23,211 bases of DNA, from positions 1 to 23,211 of the forward strand of contig JAVHRO010000016.1 of the NCBI GenBank assembly GCA_036171675.1. The letters are read 5' to 3'. Both the position numbers and the translations under genes were made by a program. Of this stretch, positions 7,634-15,599 are shown one piece after another. Position 1 is the first letter of the stretch. The number at the start of each line of letters is the position of its first letter. This stretch comes from Vicingus sp036171675. GTDB taxonomy: Bacteria > Bacteroidota > Bacteroidia > Flavobacteriales_E > Vicingaceae. The notes beneath the pieces are model-generated. The model was not told the origin of the DNA. It searched no databases and saw only the letters and a program-made list of their open reading frames with translations.

Positions 7634-8572
7634 ATGACCAACAATAAAGAAAAATATAAAAAATTTTGTGATAATCATATCGGCATTCCTTTGTTCTTAA
7701 GATATAATTGGTACGCCAAGTTATTTAATGATAAGGATTGGGGGGTTGTAATTGAAGAAAAAAACAATGAAATTATTGGCTTTTCACCTTATGTTCTTTA
7801 TAAAAAATTAATTTATAAATTAATATTACCACCTTATTTAACACCATACAACGGAATCTGGTTAAGTTATAGCGAAGATCAAAAATACACCAATAGATTG
7901 AGTTATGAAAAAACGATAATTTCTTCATTGATTGATAAATTGCCTAATGTGGATGTGTATAAACAAAAATTTTTCCCCGAGTTTACAAATTGGTTACCGT
8001 TTTATTGGAAGGGTTATCAACAAACAACCAAATACACTTATATTCTTCAAGATATTTCAAATCATGATAAAATATTTAACGATTTTAGAGAGAACATTCG
8101 TCGCGAGATTAGAAAAGCGGAAAAACAATTAACGATAAGTGTTCTTGACGATGTTCAGCTATTTTATGATTTAAATTTAAAATCGTATCAAGTGAAGGGT
8201 ATAAAGTATCCATTTTCGTTTCTATTTATTGACCGTTTGTACAAATTTTGTCTAGAAAATAAATGTGGTGAATTACTGGTAGCGAAAGATGCTGACGGAA
8301 ATGTTCATTCTGTAATTTTATACGTATGGGATGATGCTTCAGCTTATTATTTGCACGGAGTAACCAATCCCGATTTTAAATCAACTGGTTCAATGAGTTT
8401 GTTGCTATGGGAATCTATAAAAAGATCATCTAATAAAACAAATCAATTTAATTTTGAAGGAAGTATGATTGAGCCTATTGAACGTTATTTTAGAGCATTT
8501 GGTGGAAAGCAAACACCTTATTTTGAAATTTCAAAAACATCAGCAAAAACACTAAAGTTGTTCAATTATTGA
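7634..8572 (+). CDS. FemAB/GNAT-like acyltransferase
   Basis: Likely a cytosolic N-acyltransferase of the broad GNAT superfamily (the FemAB-like or BioF2-like Acetyltransf_6 group); the substrate is unknown. The 312 residues show a degenerate N-terminal lobe and a clearer C-terminal GNAT-like lobe. That lobe has FRENIRREIRKAEKQL (151-166), the basic helix that starts this domain in the family; ELLVAKDADGNVHSVILYVW (213-232); AYYLHGVTNPDFKSTGSMSL (237-256); and FNFEGSMIEPIERYFRAFGG (272-291). The last block, ending in the FR-FGG pattern, is the most diagnostic. There is no signal peptide. It converges with the dehydrogenase gene at 8600, only 27 bp away, and no terminator hairpin is visible between them. 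Related proteins are often linked to cell-envelope or polysaccharide modification, but the neighbours here do not support a specific role. Confidence 0.75.
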   Translation: MTNNKEKYKKFCDNHIGIPLFLRYNWYAKLFNDKDWGVVIEEKNNEIIGFSPYVLYKKLIYKLILPPYLTPYNGIWLSYSEDQKYTNRLSYEKTIISSLIDKLPNVDVYKQKFFPEFTNWLPFYWKGYQQTTKYTYILQDISNHDKIFNDFRENIRREIRKAEKQLTISVLDDVQLFYDLNLKSYQVKGIKYPFSFLFIDRLYKFCLENKCGELLVAKDADGNVHSVILYVWDDASAYYLHGVTNPDFKSTGSMSLLLWESIKRSSNKTNQFNFEGSMIEPIERYFRAFGGKQTPYFEISKTSAKTLKLFNY

Positions 8573-8599
8573 AAAATAAATGCACTTAATCATAAATTT

Positions 8600-9814
8600 T
8601 TAAGCTTTTACTCCTCCATTAACATAATCACGTAAGTATTGAAATCGTGGCATAAGGTCGCCATTTTTGCAAATGGTAGCTCTTTCAATTACGTGTTCAC
8701 TGTCGTTAATAAGATGAGGAAGTATTTTATCAATAAATTCACGACCAAAATCATTAGAAGCATCTTTTGGTAATTCACAAGGTAAGTTGTCAACAGCCAT
8801 TACGGTAATTGAATTTGGAGCTTTATAATCGACTTCACTTTCGGTAATTGGATCATAGCCATAAATAGGGTCAGAAATTTTAGTAGACCTGATGGTGCAG
8901 CCCACTGGTCCATCAACATCACAACTAATATCGCCAACAACTTTGATATTAAAATCAGGCGATTTTGCGTCTTTTTTGCTAAAAATAAATGGAGAACCTT
9001 TTGCCCAAAAATGACCAGACATGTACATATCAGCAACTTTTGCATATTTCATAAAATCGGATTCAAATCCTGTAGAGTCTGCAAAGAATTCCTCTACTTT
9101 AAAAGGTTTGTTGTCAATTCGTTTATTGTAAACGTCAGGAAATAATTGGGTGTAAACAGGTTGACTAAAAGTGGTGGAAATAAATTCTTCGGGAGTTACT
9201 TTTTTAAGTTGTAATTGGGTTAAAATTTCAATTATTCCATTGGCTACTCGACCTCCACCAGTAATGACAATTTTATAATTTGAAGGAAGTTTAACTTTTT
9301 TAAGTTCGATTAACATTTCGGCCTTATCGTGGCAAAGAAAGGCTCTTTTTAATTCAAAATTACCTGTTTTTTTGCCATAGGTATAAAAAGTATTGTAGCA
9401 GCCGACAATGCCAGCGTAACGTCCAAAGCCTATCAATCTTGAACCATTTTTGTTAACCAAAGTTTCATAATCAACCATGGTAATGTTTTTCTTTAACATT
9501 TCCACCAACAGATTTCGGTTGTAACTTTGTTTTTTTATAGTGTGAGAAAAAAATAAATAGGTTTTGTTTGGCACTAAATCAGCCAAAGGAATTTCTTTAA
9601 TTCCCATTAGAATATCACAATCATCGAGATGATCAACTAATTCAATTCCCAAATTACTGAATTCTTCATTTTTAAAACGACGTACATTACTTTTTTGAAC
9701 TACCACATTAAGTTCGGGGTAATTGGTATTCATTAACTTTATTTGTTCAGGAGAAAAAGGAACTCTCTCATCTGGTGGAGTTTTTCCTTCTTTTATAATA
9801 CCAATTTTAATCAT
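8600..9814 (-). CDS. Saccharopine/alanine dehydrogenase-family NAD(P) enzyme
   Basis: A 404-residue member of the alanine dehydrogenase/transhydrogenase-like fold that also contains eukaryotic-type saccharopine dehydrogenase (LYS1). N-terminal catalytic signatures are present: IGIIKEGKTPPDERVPFSP (4-22) with the substrate-binding arginine in DERVPF, a lysine at 73 in MGIKEIP, and a histidine at 91 in FFSHTIKKQ, matching the Lys/His acid-base pair of the family. The Rossmann segment reads KIVITGGGRVANGIIEIL, with a GGG-variant glycine motif, so nucleotide binding is likely. Later SCDVDGPVGCTIRSTKISDPIYG matches the saccharopine dehydrogenase C-terminal region. The exact substrate is uncertain; lysine or another amino acid is inferred. 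A weak promoter-like TAACTTCG lies about 20 bp upstream. Confidence 0.82.
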   Translation of the reverse strand: MIKIGIIKEGKTPPDERVPFSPEQIKLMNTNYPELNVVVQKSNVRRFKNEEFSNLGIELVDHLDDCDILMGIKEIPLADLVPNKTYLFFSHTIKKQSYNRNLLVEMLKKNITMVDYETLVNKNGSRLIGFGRYAGIVGCYNTFYTYGKKTGNFELKRAFLCHDKAEMLIELKKVKLPSNYKIVITGGGRVANGIIEILTQLQLKKVTPEEFISTTFSQPVYTQLFPDVYNKRIDNKPFKVEEFFADSTGFESDFMKYAKVADMYMSGHFWAKGSPFIFSKKDAKSPDFNIKVVGDISCDVDGPVGCTIRSTKISDPIYGYDPITESEVDYKAPNSITVMAVDNLPCELPKDASNDFGREFIDKILPHLINDSEHVIERATICKNGDLMPRFQYLRDYVNGGVKA

Positions 9815-9880
9815 TTTTTTAGTTTGACCACGAAGTTAGTAAAATGTATGTGAAATGCCAAAAATGATATTAAAATATCG

Positions 9881-9888
9881 TAAATTTG
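9881..9888 (+). promoter_or_regulatory. -7 promoter element of the tmRNA gene
   Basis: TAAATTTG matches TAnnTTTG and lies 20 bp before the mature 5' end of tmRNA, leaving a short leader of about 15 nt for RNase P to remove. No clear TTG is visible at -33. Confidence 0.55.
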
Positions 9889-9908
9889 TTATGTTCTTTG
9901 AAAATTTT

Positions 9909-10305
9909 GGGGTCGTTTTTGGTTTTGACTGCAAGATGAAGTGGTAAGTAAGCATGTCGAGCATTGTGAGTTGGCTCGTAAATATTGGCTCTCAAATCGC
10001 TAATTGGCGACTATAATTATGCAATGGCTGCGTAATCTCGACTAAGTCGAATTACCTTTATTCTATCTCCAAGAGGTAGAACCATTTATCTCGCAACTGT
10101 TCTGTTTGTTAATGGTTGTATTAGAGGTATCAAAATTTCAAACTAGCTCGTAAATTGCTTCGATTTATTGGCGAGACTAAAGAAGCTTAAGCTTAAAGTT
10201 GGTGGCTTTTATCCTGCTTTAAGTCTAACAATTAAGTAAAAGCTACACATGGAGAAAGCTTATTAATTCCTTGTTTGGACGAGGGTTCGAATCCCTCCGA
10301 CTCCA
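9909..10305 (+). ncRNA. ssrA: Transfer-messenger RNA (tmRNA)
   Basis: Rescues stalled ribosomes and tags their nascent peptides for proteolysis. The 5' end GGGGTCG (9909-9915) pairs with CGACTCC (10298-10304) to form the 7-bp acceptor stem, with one G-U pair. The 3' part has the T-arm GGGTTCGAATCCC, and A10305 is the discriminator. CCA is not encoded and must be added. The tag frame starts at the resume codon GGC (10006) and runs to TAA (10033-10035), encoding GDYNYAMAA. Bacteroidota tags usually resemble GENNYALAA, and the YAMAA ending recalls Cytophaga. The sequence before the resume codon and the downstream pseudoknot-rich segment fit one-piece tmRNA. The mature length is about 397 nt. Confidence 0.96.
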
Positions 10306-10312
10306 CTTTATT

Positions 10313-10348
10313 AAAATAACATGCCAATTTTGGCATGTTATTTTTTTA
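10313..10348. terminator. Bidirectional terminator between ssrA and tnaA
   Basis: Inverted repeat AATAACATGCCA and TGGCATGTTATT with a short T-rich loop, followed by a T-run on the plus strand and flanked by A-rich sequence on the other. It sits 8 bp past tmRNA and 18 bp before the end of tnaA, so it can serve both convergent transcripts. Confidence 0.85.
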
Positions 10349-10365
10349 ATCTAATTCAATTTCAG

Positions 10366-11742
10366 CTAAATACGTTCTAATTCAACAGTGAAATGACGCA
10401 TAATGGGGGCTTCGGTAATAATTTTTACACCACTCTTAATTTCCAATTTGCGGTCGTATACGTTTTTCAAAGCTGCGGCAATTACGTCCATGTGGTTGTT
10501 GGTGTAGGTTCTTCGAGGTATTGCTAATCGCAAAAGTTCTAAATCTGGAAAACGGTTTTCGCGTGTTATTGGGTCTCTGTCGGCAAGAATTGCGCCTATT
10601 TCAACGCCTCGAATGCCACCTTCAATGTATAATTCAATGCCTAAAGTTTGTGCAACAAATTGTTCTTTGGGTAGGTGTGATAACATCTTTTTTGCATCAA
10701 CAAATACGGCATGTCCGCCAATTGGGCGTTGAATGGGTATTCCGAATTCAATCAATTTATTTCCAAGATATTCCACTTGTTTAATGCGTGTTTCAAGTGT
10801 TTCAAATTCGGTTCCTTCATCAAGCCCTTGCGCCAATGCGTTCATGTCTCGTCCCGACATACCTCCGTAGGTAATAAAACCTTCGAACATGATGTTATAT
10901 ACACTTGCTTCTTGAAATAATTTTTTGCTTTTCATGGCAATAAAACCACCCATATTTACTATAGCGTCTTTCTTACTGCTCATGGTCATACCATCTGCAT
11001 TTGCGAATATTTCGGCAACAATTTCTTTAATGGTTTTGTTTTCATAACCTTTTTCGCGCATTTTAATAAAATATGCATTTTCTGCAAATCGAGCAGAGTC
11101 AATGAATAACAGAATTCCGTATTTATCGCAAAGTTGTCGAACGCCTTTAATGTTTTCCATTGAAACGGGCTGACCACCAGAAGTATTGTTAGTTATGGTT
11201 ATTAAAATAAAAGGCACTTTTTCTTTTGGATAAGTTTTAAGGGCATTTTCCAATTTGTTCAAGTCTAAATTTCCTTTAAATGGATATTCAGCTTGAGTAT
11301 CTTTTGCTTCATCAATTGTTACATCAAGTGCTTTTGCTTTTCGAAATTCGATGTGTCCTTTGGTGGTATCAAAATGGGAGTTGCCAGGAACTATATCGCC
11401 TTCTTTTACCAACACCGAAAACAACACATTTTCCGCTGCTCTCCCTTGATGTGTGGGTAAAAAATAATCGAAACCTAATATTTTTTTGATGGCATTTTTC
11501 ATGTTGTAATACGATGAAGCACCGGCATAACTTTCGTCACCAAGCATCATTGCAGCCCATTGTTTGTCGCTCATGGCACCTGTTCCTGAGTCGGTAAGTA
11601 AATCGATAAAAACTTGGTCGGAACGAAGATTAAATAAATTGTAACGGGCTGCTTTAATCCATTGGATACGTTCTTCACGAGTGCTTCGTTTGATGGGTTC
11701 TACCATCTTTATTTTATATGATTCTGCAAATGGAATTTCCAT
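10366..11742 (-). CDS. tnaA: Tryptophanase (tryptophan indole-lyase)
   Basis: A PLP enzyme that splits L-tryptophan into indole, pyruvate and ammonia. Family landmarks over the 458 residues: VFIDLLTDSGTGAMSDKQWA (44-63), PTHQGRAAEN (96-105), FDTTKGH (124-130), TSGGQPVSM (187-195), IDSARFAENAYFIK (214-227) and the PLP-binding lysine K258 in SSKKDA. Residues that part tryptophanase from tyrosine phenol-lyase favour tryptophanase: IDSARFAENAYF rather than YDATRCVENAYF, GVEIG rather than SMERG, and RHFT with histidine 450 near the C-terminus where phenol-lyase has phenylalanine. Some stretches (AMSDKQWA, VNMGGF) look more phenol-lyase-like, so activity on related beta-substituted amino acids is possible. 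No tnaC-like leader or tnaB permease lies nearby, and no clear promoter is seen. Confidence 0.9.
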   Translation of the reverse strand: MEIPFAESYKIKMVEPIKRSTREERIQWIKAARYNLFNLRSDQVFIDLLTDSGTGAMSDKQWAAMMLGDESYAGASSYYNMKNAIKKILGFDYFLPTHQGRAAENVLFSVLVKEGDIVPGNSHFDTTKGHIEFRKAKALDVTIDEAKDTQAEYPFKGNLDLNKLENALKTYPKEKVPFILITITNNTSGGQPVSMENIKGVRQLCDKYGILLFIDSARFAENAYFIKMREKGYENKTIKEIVAEIFANADGMTMSSKKDAIVNMGGFIAMKSKKLFQEASVYNIMFEGFITYGGMSGRDMNALAQGLDEGTEFETLETRIKQVEYLGNKLIEFGIPIQRPIGGHAVFVDAKKMLSHLPKEQFVAQTLGIELYIEGGIRGVEIGAILADRDPITRENRFPDLELLRLAIPRRTYTNNHMDVIAAALKNVYDRKLEIKSGVKIITEAPIMRHFTVELERI

Positions 11743-11997
11743 AAAAATAGTATTAAAATTTGAGTAAAAAAATTAAAATGTAGTTTAAAAATAGATTGCT
11801 TCTGATAATTTTAAAGCACTTTATAAGACTAGAAAAATGAATCTCGTTTTTTGATGTTCAGAAATAATAAGCGTAGATGTAATAACACAATTATTCAATT
11901 TAATATTGAACAAAATTGATTAATATCATCTTAGCAAATTATGTTAAAAATCATGTTTTTATTATTACTTGTATTATATTTTATTATTTTAAAAGGA

Positions 11998-12005
11998 TAA
12001 TTTTG
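11998..12005 (+). promoter_or_regulatory. Possible -7 promoter element of the beta-barrel gene at 12012
   Basis: TAATTTTG matches TAnnTTTG. Its position places transcription start around 12010, inside the longest possible reading frame from 11916. This favours a start codon at 12012 or 12045. The nearest TTG lies 26 bp upstream, too far for a good -33. Confidence 0.4.
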
Positions 12006-12011
12006 TTTACC

Positions 12012-12647
12012 ATGATTTTATTGAAGAAAAATAGTGTGAAGAAAATGATTTTTTTAGTCATTTTTTTTTCAATGGGTCAATTTGTTATTGCACAAGAAAC
12101 GGTTACTTCTGCAAAAAGTGAATTAGATATTTCTTTTTATACTACTGATATTGGAAAAAATATTGCTGTCGATTTTAATAAAAATTTTAAGAACTATTCT
12201 ATTTTAATCGGGATAAAATCCCATATCAACGAGTCCATTACTCTTTCAGGTCAATATGGACATCTGTATCATAATCAATTTTTTGCTGATAATGTTATGG
12301 ATTACATAGGAGCATCGTTGGGTTGTGAGTATCATTTAAGAAATATCAATCCATATGTAACTCCATACGTTTTATTTAATGTGCAATTTGCCAATATGAA
12401 AACAAAATATATGGCGTTTTCAAACAAAAAACCTTCAGGATCTGAGTATATTATAACCAGCAATGGGCCATTTCTTGTGTTTGAAAATACCATTGGTTTA
12501 GGCTTGTCAATTAAACTAAACGAACGCTTTTCTATTAATGAGAGCGCAGGATTTGGAATGGCTTTTTTCTACAACCAACATACTCAAGTGTGGGATTATG
12601 AAACCATGTACCAATGGAGAGCGGGTTTGTCTATAAAATTGAATTAA
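12012..12647 (+). CDS. Exported outer-membrane beta-barrel-like protein
   Basis: The mature part has short amphipathic strand patterns such as LDISFYTTDIGKNIAVDF, FENTIGLGLSIKLN and ending WRAGLSIKLN, suggesting a small 8-10 strand surface barrel of the OmpA/OmpW-like porin superfamily. No specific family is recognised. The frame is open from an ATG at 11916, but those first 32 codons are not signal-like and a -7 element sits at 11998-12005. From 12012 the protein begins MILLKKNSVKKMIFLVIFF and ends its signal peptide at about VIAQ. A start at the GTG at 12036 or the ATG at 12045 is also possible. From 12012 the product is 211 residues. It precedes the type IX secreted protein on the same strand, 115 bp away, probably as a separate transcript. 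Confidence 0.68.
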   Translation: MILLKKNSVKKMIFLVIFFSMGQFVIAQETVTSAKSELDISFYTTDIGKNIAVDFNKNFKNYSILIGIKSHINESITLSGQYGHLYHNQFFADNVMDYIGASLGCEYHLRNINPYVTPYVLFNVQFANMKTKYMAFSNKKPSGSEYIITSNGPFLVFENTIGLGLSIKLNERFSINESAGFGMAFFYNQHTQVWDYETMYQWRAGLSIKLN

Positions 12648-12734
12648 TCAGTTTTCTTGAAATTCAAATTTTTTAACAAATGTTAATAAAATCATAAGAA
12701 TTTTCATCGCTAACTATTTTTAAGTTTTAAAATG

Positions 12735-12742
12735 TATATTTG
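12735..12742 (+). promoter_or_regulatory. -7 promoter element of the type IX secreted protein gene
   Basis: TATATTTG matches TAnnTTTG exactly, 20 bp before the ATG at 12763. The -33 region is only T-rich. Confidence 0.5.
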
Positions 12743-12762
12743 AGTTTCTAAAAAAATATAGA

Positions 12763-13869
12763 ATGAAGATTTTTTACACTTTTATCGCATTTTTAATGCT
12801 TTCAACCATATTATTTGCTCAAACTCCAATTACTATTACTACGGCTGATATGCCATCAACAAACGACACAATTAGATATAGTTTAACCAATAACATTCAA
12901 GGGCAAGACCCTACATTGACTGGTGCCAATTACGTTTGGGATTACACTGCGCTAACTCCAAATTCTCAGCGAATTGACACTTTTTTTTCCGTTACATCTA
13001 CACCAGTTGCTTATCAGTTTTATTTTAACAACAACATTATGTACCCAACGCACAAAGCTAATTATGCGTTAAGAGGTCAAGATTTTGTAATGCCACCAGC
13101 ATTGCCAATTCCATTAAGCATTACGAATGTGTTTAATTTTATTAAAAACTCTTCATCAAAATATGAAAATGTTGGTTTTGGTTCAAAAATTAGTGGTATT
13201 CCATCGTCAACTAGAAATATTCCAACCGATGTAGAGTACGTTTTTCCATTAAATTATACTGATTCTAATTTTTCCTCTTCTGAATATTTAATATCTATTC
13301 CAACGCTTGCTGCTTATGGTCAATCTATGGATAGAACTACTACTGTTGAAGGTTGGGGACAGTTAAATACCCCATTTGGGTCGTTTAATGTGGTGAAGGT
13401 AAAATCTGTTTTAATGAAAGTGGATACCTTATTTTTAGATACGTTAGGTTTTGGGTTTACATTTCCTCGTCCTGTAGAAATAGAATATAAATGGTTGGCT
13501 AATAACATGAACACTCCAGTATTAACTGTGATAACTACTGCAGGTGTTGTTACCACCATTCAGTATCAAGATTCTGCTAGGGTAGTTGGAATTGAAGAAT
13601 TACAGGCCATGAATGGCTTAGCAGTATTTCCTAATCCTACCAAAGATGTTGTTTTTGTAACATTCAATTCAAAGGTGTCGGGAAAGCTTAATTATGTTAT
13701 AAAAGATATTACTGGAAATGTTGTTTCTAATGAAAGTAGTTTGGCTTATCCAGGAAAAAACATTATCAAGGTTAGTATGGATAAGCAAACTTTTAAACCA
13801 GGTGTTTACTTTTTAGAGTTTGAATTAAACAATCAAATAACATCTAAGAAAATTGTGTTTAGCGAATAA
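12763..13869 (+). CDS. Type IX secreted protein with C-terminal sorting domain
   Basis: The 368-residue product has an N-terminal Sec signal peptide (MKIFYTFIAFLMLSTILFAQ) and a C-terminal type A sorting domain at about 285-368. That domain starts LAVFPNPTKDVVFV, contains LNYVIKDITGNVV, and ends PGVYFLEFELNNQITSKKIVF, the standard PNP / G-Y / KK-I pattern. It should cross the outer membrane by the type IX system and be released or surface-anchored. The central region (NDTIRYSLT, ANYVWDYTALTPNSQR) is a secreted beta-rich module seen in Bacteroidota without a function known to me. The last codons, GAA and TAA, lie inside a 49-bp sequence repeated at the 3' end of the M23 peptidase gene, so its downstream border has been rearranged. 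Confidence 0.9.
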   Translation: MKIFYTFIAFLMLSTILFAQTPITITTADMPSTNDTIRYSLTNNIQGQDPTLTGANYVWDYTALTPNSQRIDTFFSVTSTPVAYQFYFNNNIMYPTHKANYALRGQDFVMPPALPIPLSITNVFNFIKNSSSKYENVGFGSKISGIPSSTRNIPTDVEYVFPLNYTDSNFSSSEYLISIPTLAAYGQSMDRTTTVEGWGQLNTPFGSFNVVKVKSVLMKVDTLFLDTLGFGFTFPRPVEIEYKWLANNMNTPVLTVITTAGVVTTIQYQDSARVVGIEELQAMNGLAVFPNPTKDVVFVTFNSKVSGKLNYVIKDITGNVVSNESSLAYPGKNIIKVSMDKQTFKPGVYFLEFELNNQITSKKIVFSE

Positions 13870-13911
13870 AAGGAATCTCCAATATGGTTTTATTATCCAC
13901 AAAATCAGTTA
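13863..13911. repeat. 49-bp direct repeat, copy 1 (relic of the M23 gene 3' end)
   Basis: Identical over 49 bp to 16629-16677; the identity extends to 53 of 54 bp if TTTA plus one mismatch on the left is counted. Read on the minus strand it encodes TDFVDNKTILEIPFIR and a stop at 13859, exactly the C-terminus of the M23 peptidase. It has no upstream peptidase sequence and overlaps the stop codon of the type IX secreted protein gene. Confidence 0.95.
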
Positions 13912-14009
13912 TTTATAGACCTAAGCATGTGATTGTCCTCAGGTAAATTATACTCCCATCAATATCATTGAATTTAACATTCCATAATTCTTTGAGTACA
14001 ATTCACTAA

Positions 14010-14031
14010 TTTCGCATTTCGAAATACGAAA
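14010..14031. promoter_or_regulatory. 22-bp near-perfect palindrome before the regulator gene, candidate operator
   Basis: Ten of eleven base pairs are symmetrical about 14020/14021, with centre ATTTCGAAAT and outer arms TTTCG and CGAAA. The mismatch is C14015 against A14026. It ends two bases before the start codon of the LuxR-type regulator, where a bound dimer would block transcription or translation start. An autoregulatory operator is inferred from position and symmetry only. Confidence 0.5.
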
Positions 14032-14033
14032 AA

Positions 14034-15422
14034 ATGATATCAATAGGTAAAAAATTTTTTATTGGTAAAGTCTTTATACTATTACTATTACTTGTTATAG
14101 TAGTTAGAAGTATAATAATTGTTGGTAATCTTTCAAAAACAGCTCATAAAATGGAGGTGGAGTACATAGAAGTTAACACTGTTCAAGAATTGAGAATTTC
14201 TTTCCAACAAATATTATTATCGGTACAAAACTTTTTAATTCATAGATCTCAATTAGAGATTAAAGATTTTGAATATTATCTTGATAAATCAAAAAAGCAG
14301 ATGAAAGAATCTGAAATAGCGATTACAAACAACCATAATAAAAAACACTTGATTAGTTTTGAGAAAGACATTGTTATTGTAGAATCATTATCAAGTAAGC
14401 TCTTTCAGTTAGAAAATACTGACACTGTGGCAACTAAAGTATTATTAGAACAAATAAATTCAAGTTCAAAATCGGCTGTTTATGAGCTAAATGAGATTTT
14501 GAAGGAGTCTAAACATGAAATGAATGAATACATTGAAACTAATCAAAAAACAAATGATAATGGAAAAAAGACTATTCTATTAATTGGAATCATGATAGCT
14601 ATTTTTTTGATAATTGGTGGATTTTTCTTTCTGAGAGGAATTATGAAGCCAATAAATCAATTAATTCAAACAACACAAAAAATTTCCTCTGGCGATTACC
14701 CATCAAACATCGCTGTAAAAACTCACGATGAGATAGGCAATCTTATAGCTTCTTTCAATAATATGATTGATGTTTTGGATAAGACAACTATTTCACGTGA
14801 TTATTTTAACAATATTATTAGTAGAATGGAGAATTCTTTGATTATTACTGATATGGATTTTAAAATAGTCTTGGTAAATCAAGCAGCAATTAATCTATTA
14901 GGCTATTCCGAGGAAGAAATTGTAGGACAACATTTTGGAGTATTATTTGGTAAAAATGTTGATAAAAAGGCTTTTATGGAAAACACCATAATAAGCGATT
15001 TGAAGGAGCACCAACATATACACAATATTTTCAGTTCTTATTATTCAAAAGAAGGGCATAAAATTCCAGTATTGTTTTCAGGTTCTTCCATATTGGATGA
15101 TAAAGGTTTTACTAAAGGAATGATATTGATTGCTAACCATCATCCTGTAGAAAATAATTTTGGAGAAAGCACAAATCAAATAAATATTGAAAAAGAAGCC
15201 AATCATCAAAATATTAAAACTCTTGGCGAAATACCTCTAACTAAGCGTGAAAGGGAAATTATGAAGTTGATAGCCGAAGAACAAAGTAATCAAGAAATTG
15301 CAGAAAAATTATTTATAAGCATAAGAACAGTAGAAACTCACCGAAAAAATATTATGCAGAAATTGCATGTTAAAAGTGTTATCGCATTGGTAAAATACGC
15401 TTCCTTGAATGGTATTATATAA
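14034..15422 (+). CDS. Membrane-anchored one-component regulator: TM-sensor-TM-HAMP-PAS-LuxR HTH
   Basis: One 462-residue polypeptide carries sensing and DNA-binding parts without kinase or receiver domains. In order: TM1 (about 8-31), a helical periplasmic region (about 35-177, like four-helix-bundle sensors), TM2 (179-201), HAMP linker (about 202-255, with MKPINQL and HDEIGNLIASFN), PAS domain (about 262-367, with ITDMDFKIVLVNQAAINLLGY), a poorly conserved linker, then a LuxR/GerE helix-turn-helix (402-457) with LTKREREIMKLI, SNQEIAEKLFIS and RTVETHRKNIMQKL. No histidine kinase H-box or ATPase motifs are present, so it should bind DNA while anchored in the inner membrane. The ligand is unknown. 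The gene lies in a block flanked by direct repeats, upstream of a cytochrome c lipoprotein gene that may be its target. Confidence 0.88.
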   Translation: MISIGKKFFIGKVFILLLLLVIVVRSIIIVGNLSKTAHKMEVEYIEVNTVQELRISFQQILLSVQNFLIHRSQLEIKDFEYYLDKSKKQMKESEIAITNNHNKKHLISFEKDIVIVESLSSKLFQLENTDTVATKVLLEQINSSSKSAVYELNEILKESKHEMNEYIETNQKTNDNGKKTILLIGIMIAIFLIIGGFFFLRGIMKPINQLIQTTQKISSGDYPSNIAVKTHDEIGNLIASFNNMIDVLDKTTISRDYFNNIISRMENSLIITDMDFKIVLVNQAAINLLGYSEEEIVGQHFGVLFGKNVDKKAFMENTIISDLKEHQHIHNIFSSYYSKEGHKIPVLFSGSSILDDKGFTKGMILIANHHPVENNFGESTNQINIEKEANHQNIKTLGEIPLTKREREIMKLIAEEQSNQEIAEKLFISIRTVETHRKNIMQKLHVKSVIALVKYASLNGII

Positions 15423-15505
15423 AAATGTAACCACATAATGCTAAGCTAACACTAGCTATAAATAGCAGTTCAGTATTTCATGGTATTTTTAATTTTAATC
15501 CAATT

Positions 15506-15518
15506 ACTAGTATATAGT
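15506..15518. promoter_or_regulatory. Small inverted repeat upstream of the cytochrome promoter
   Basis: ACTAGTATATAGT has 4-bp arms (ACTA and TAGT) and ends four bases before the -33 element. It lies where an activator would bind, but the arms are short and it does not resemble the palindrome at 14010-14031. Confidence 0.2.
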
Positions 15519-15522
15519 GGTA

Positions 15523-15553
15523 TTGTCAAACCAATTATCGCCATATACTTTTG
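15523..15553 (+). promoter_or_regulatory. Bacteroidota-type promoter of the cytochrome lipoprotein gene
   Basis: TTG at 15523-15525 and TACTTTTG at 15546-15553 (TAnnTTTG) are separated by 20 bp, close to ideal. The leader before the ATG at 15600 is about 40 nt. The cytochrome gene can therefore be transcribed separately from the regulator gene upstream. Confidence 0.68.
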
Positions 15554-15599
15554 GGGTATTAATTATTAACCAATTTAAATAAAATTAAAACTTAAAAAA

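Noticed and set aside
11916..12011. Longer N-terminus for the beta-barrel protein, from the ATG at 11916.
   Set aside because: A -7 promoter element at 11998-12005 lies inside it and the signal peptide begins only after codon 33.
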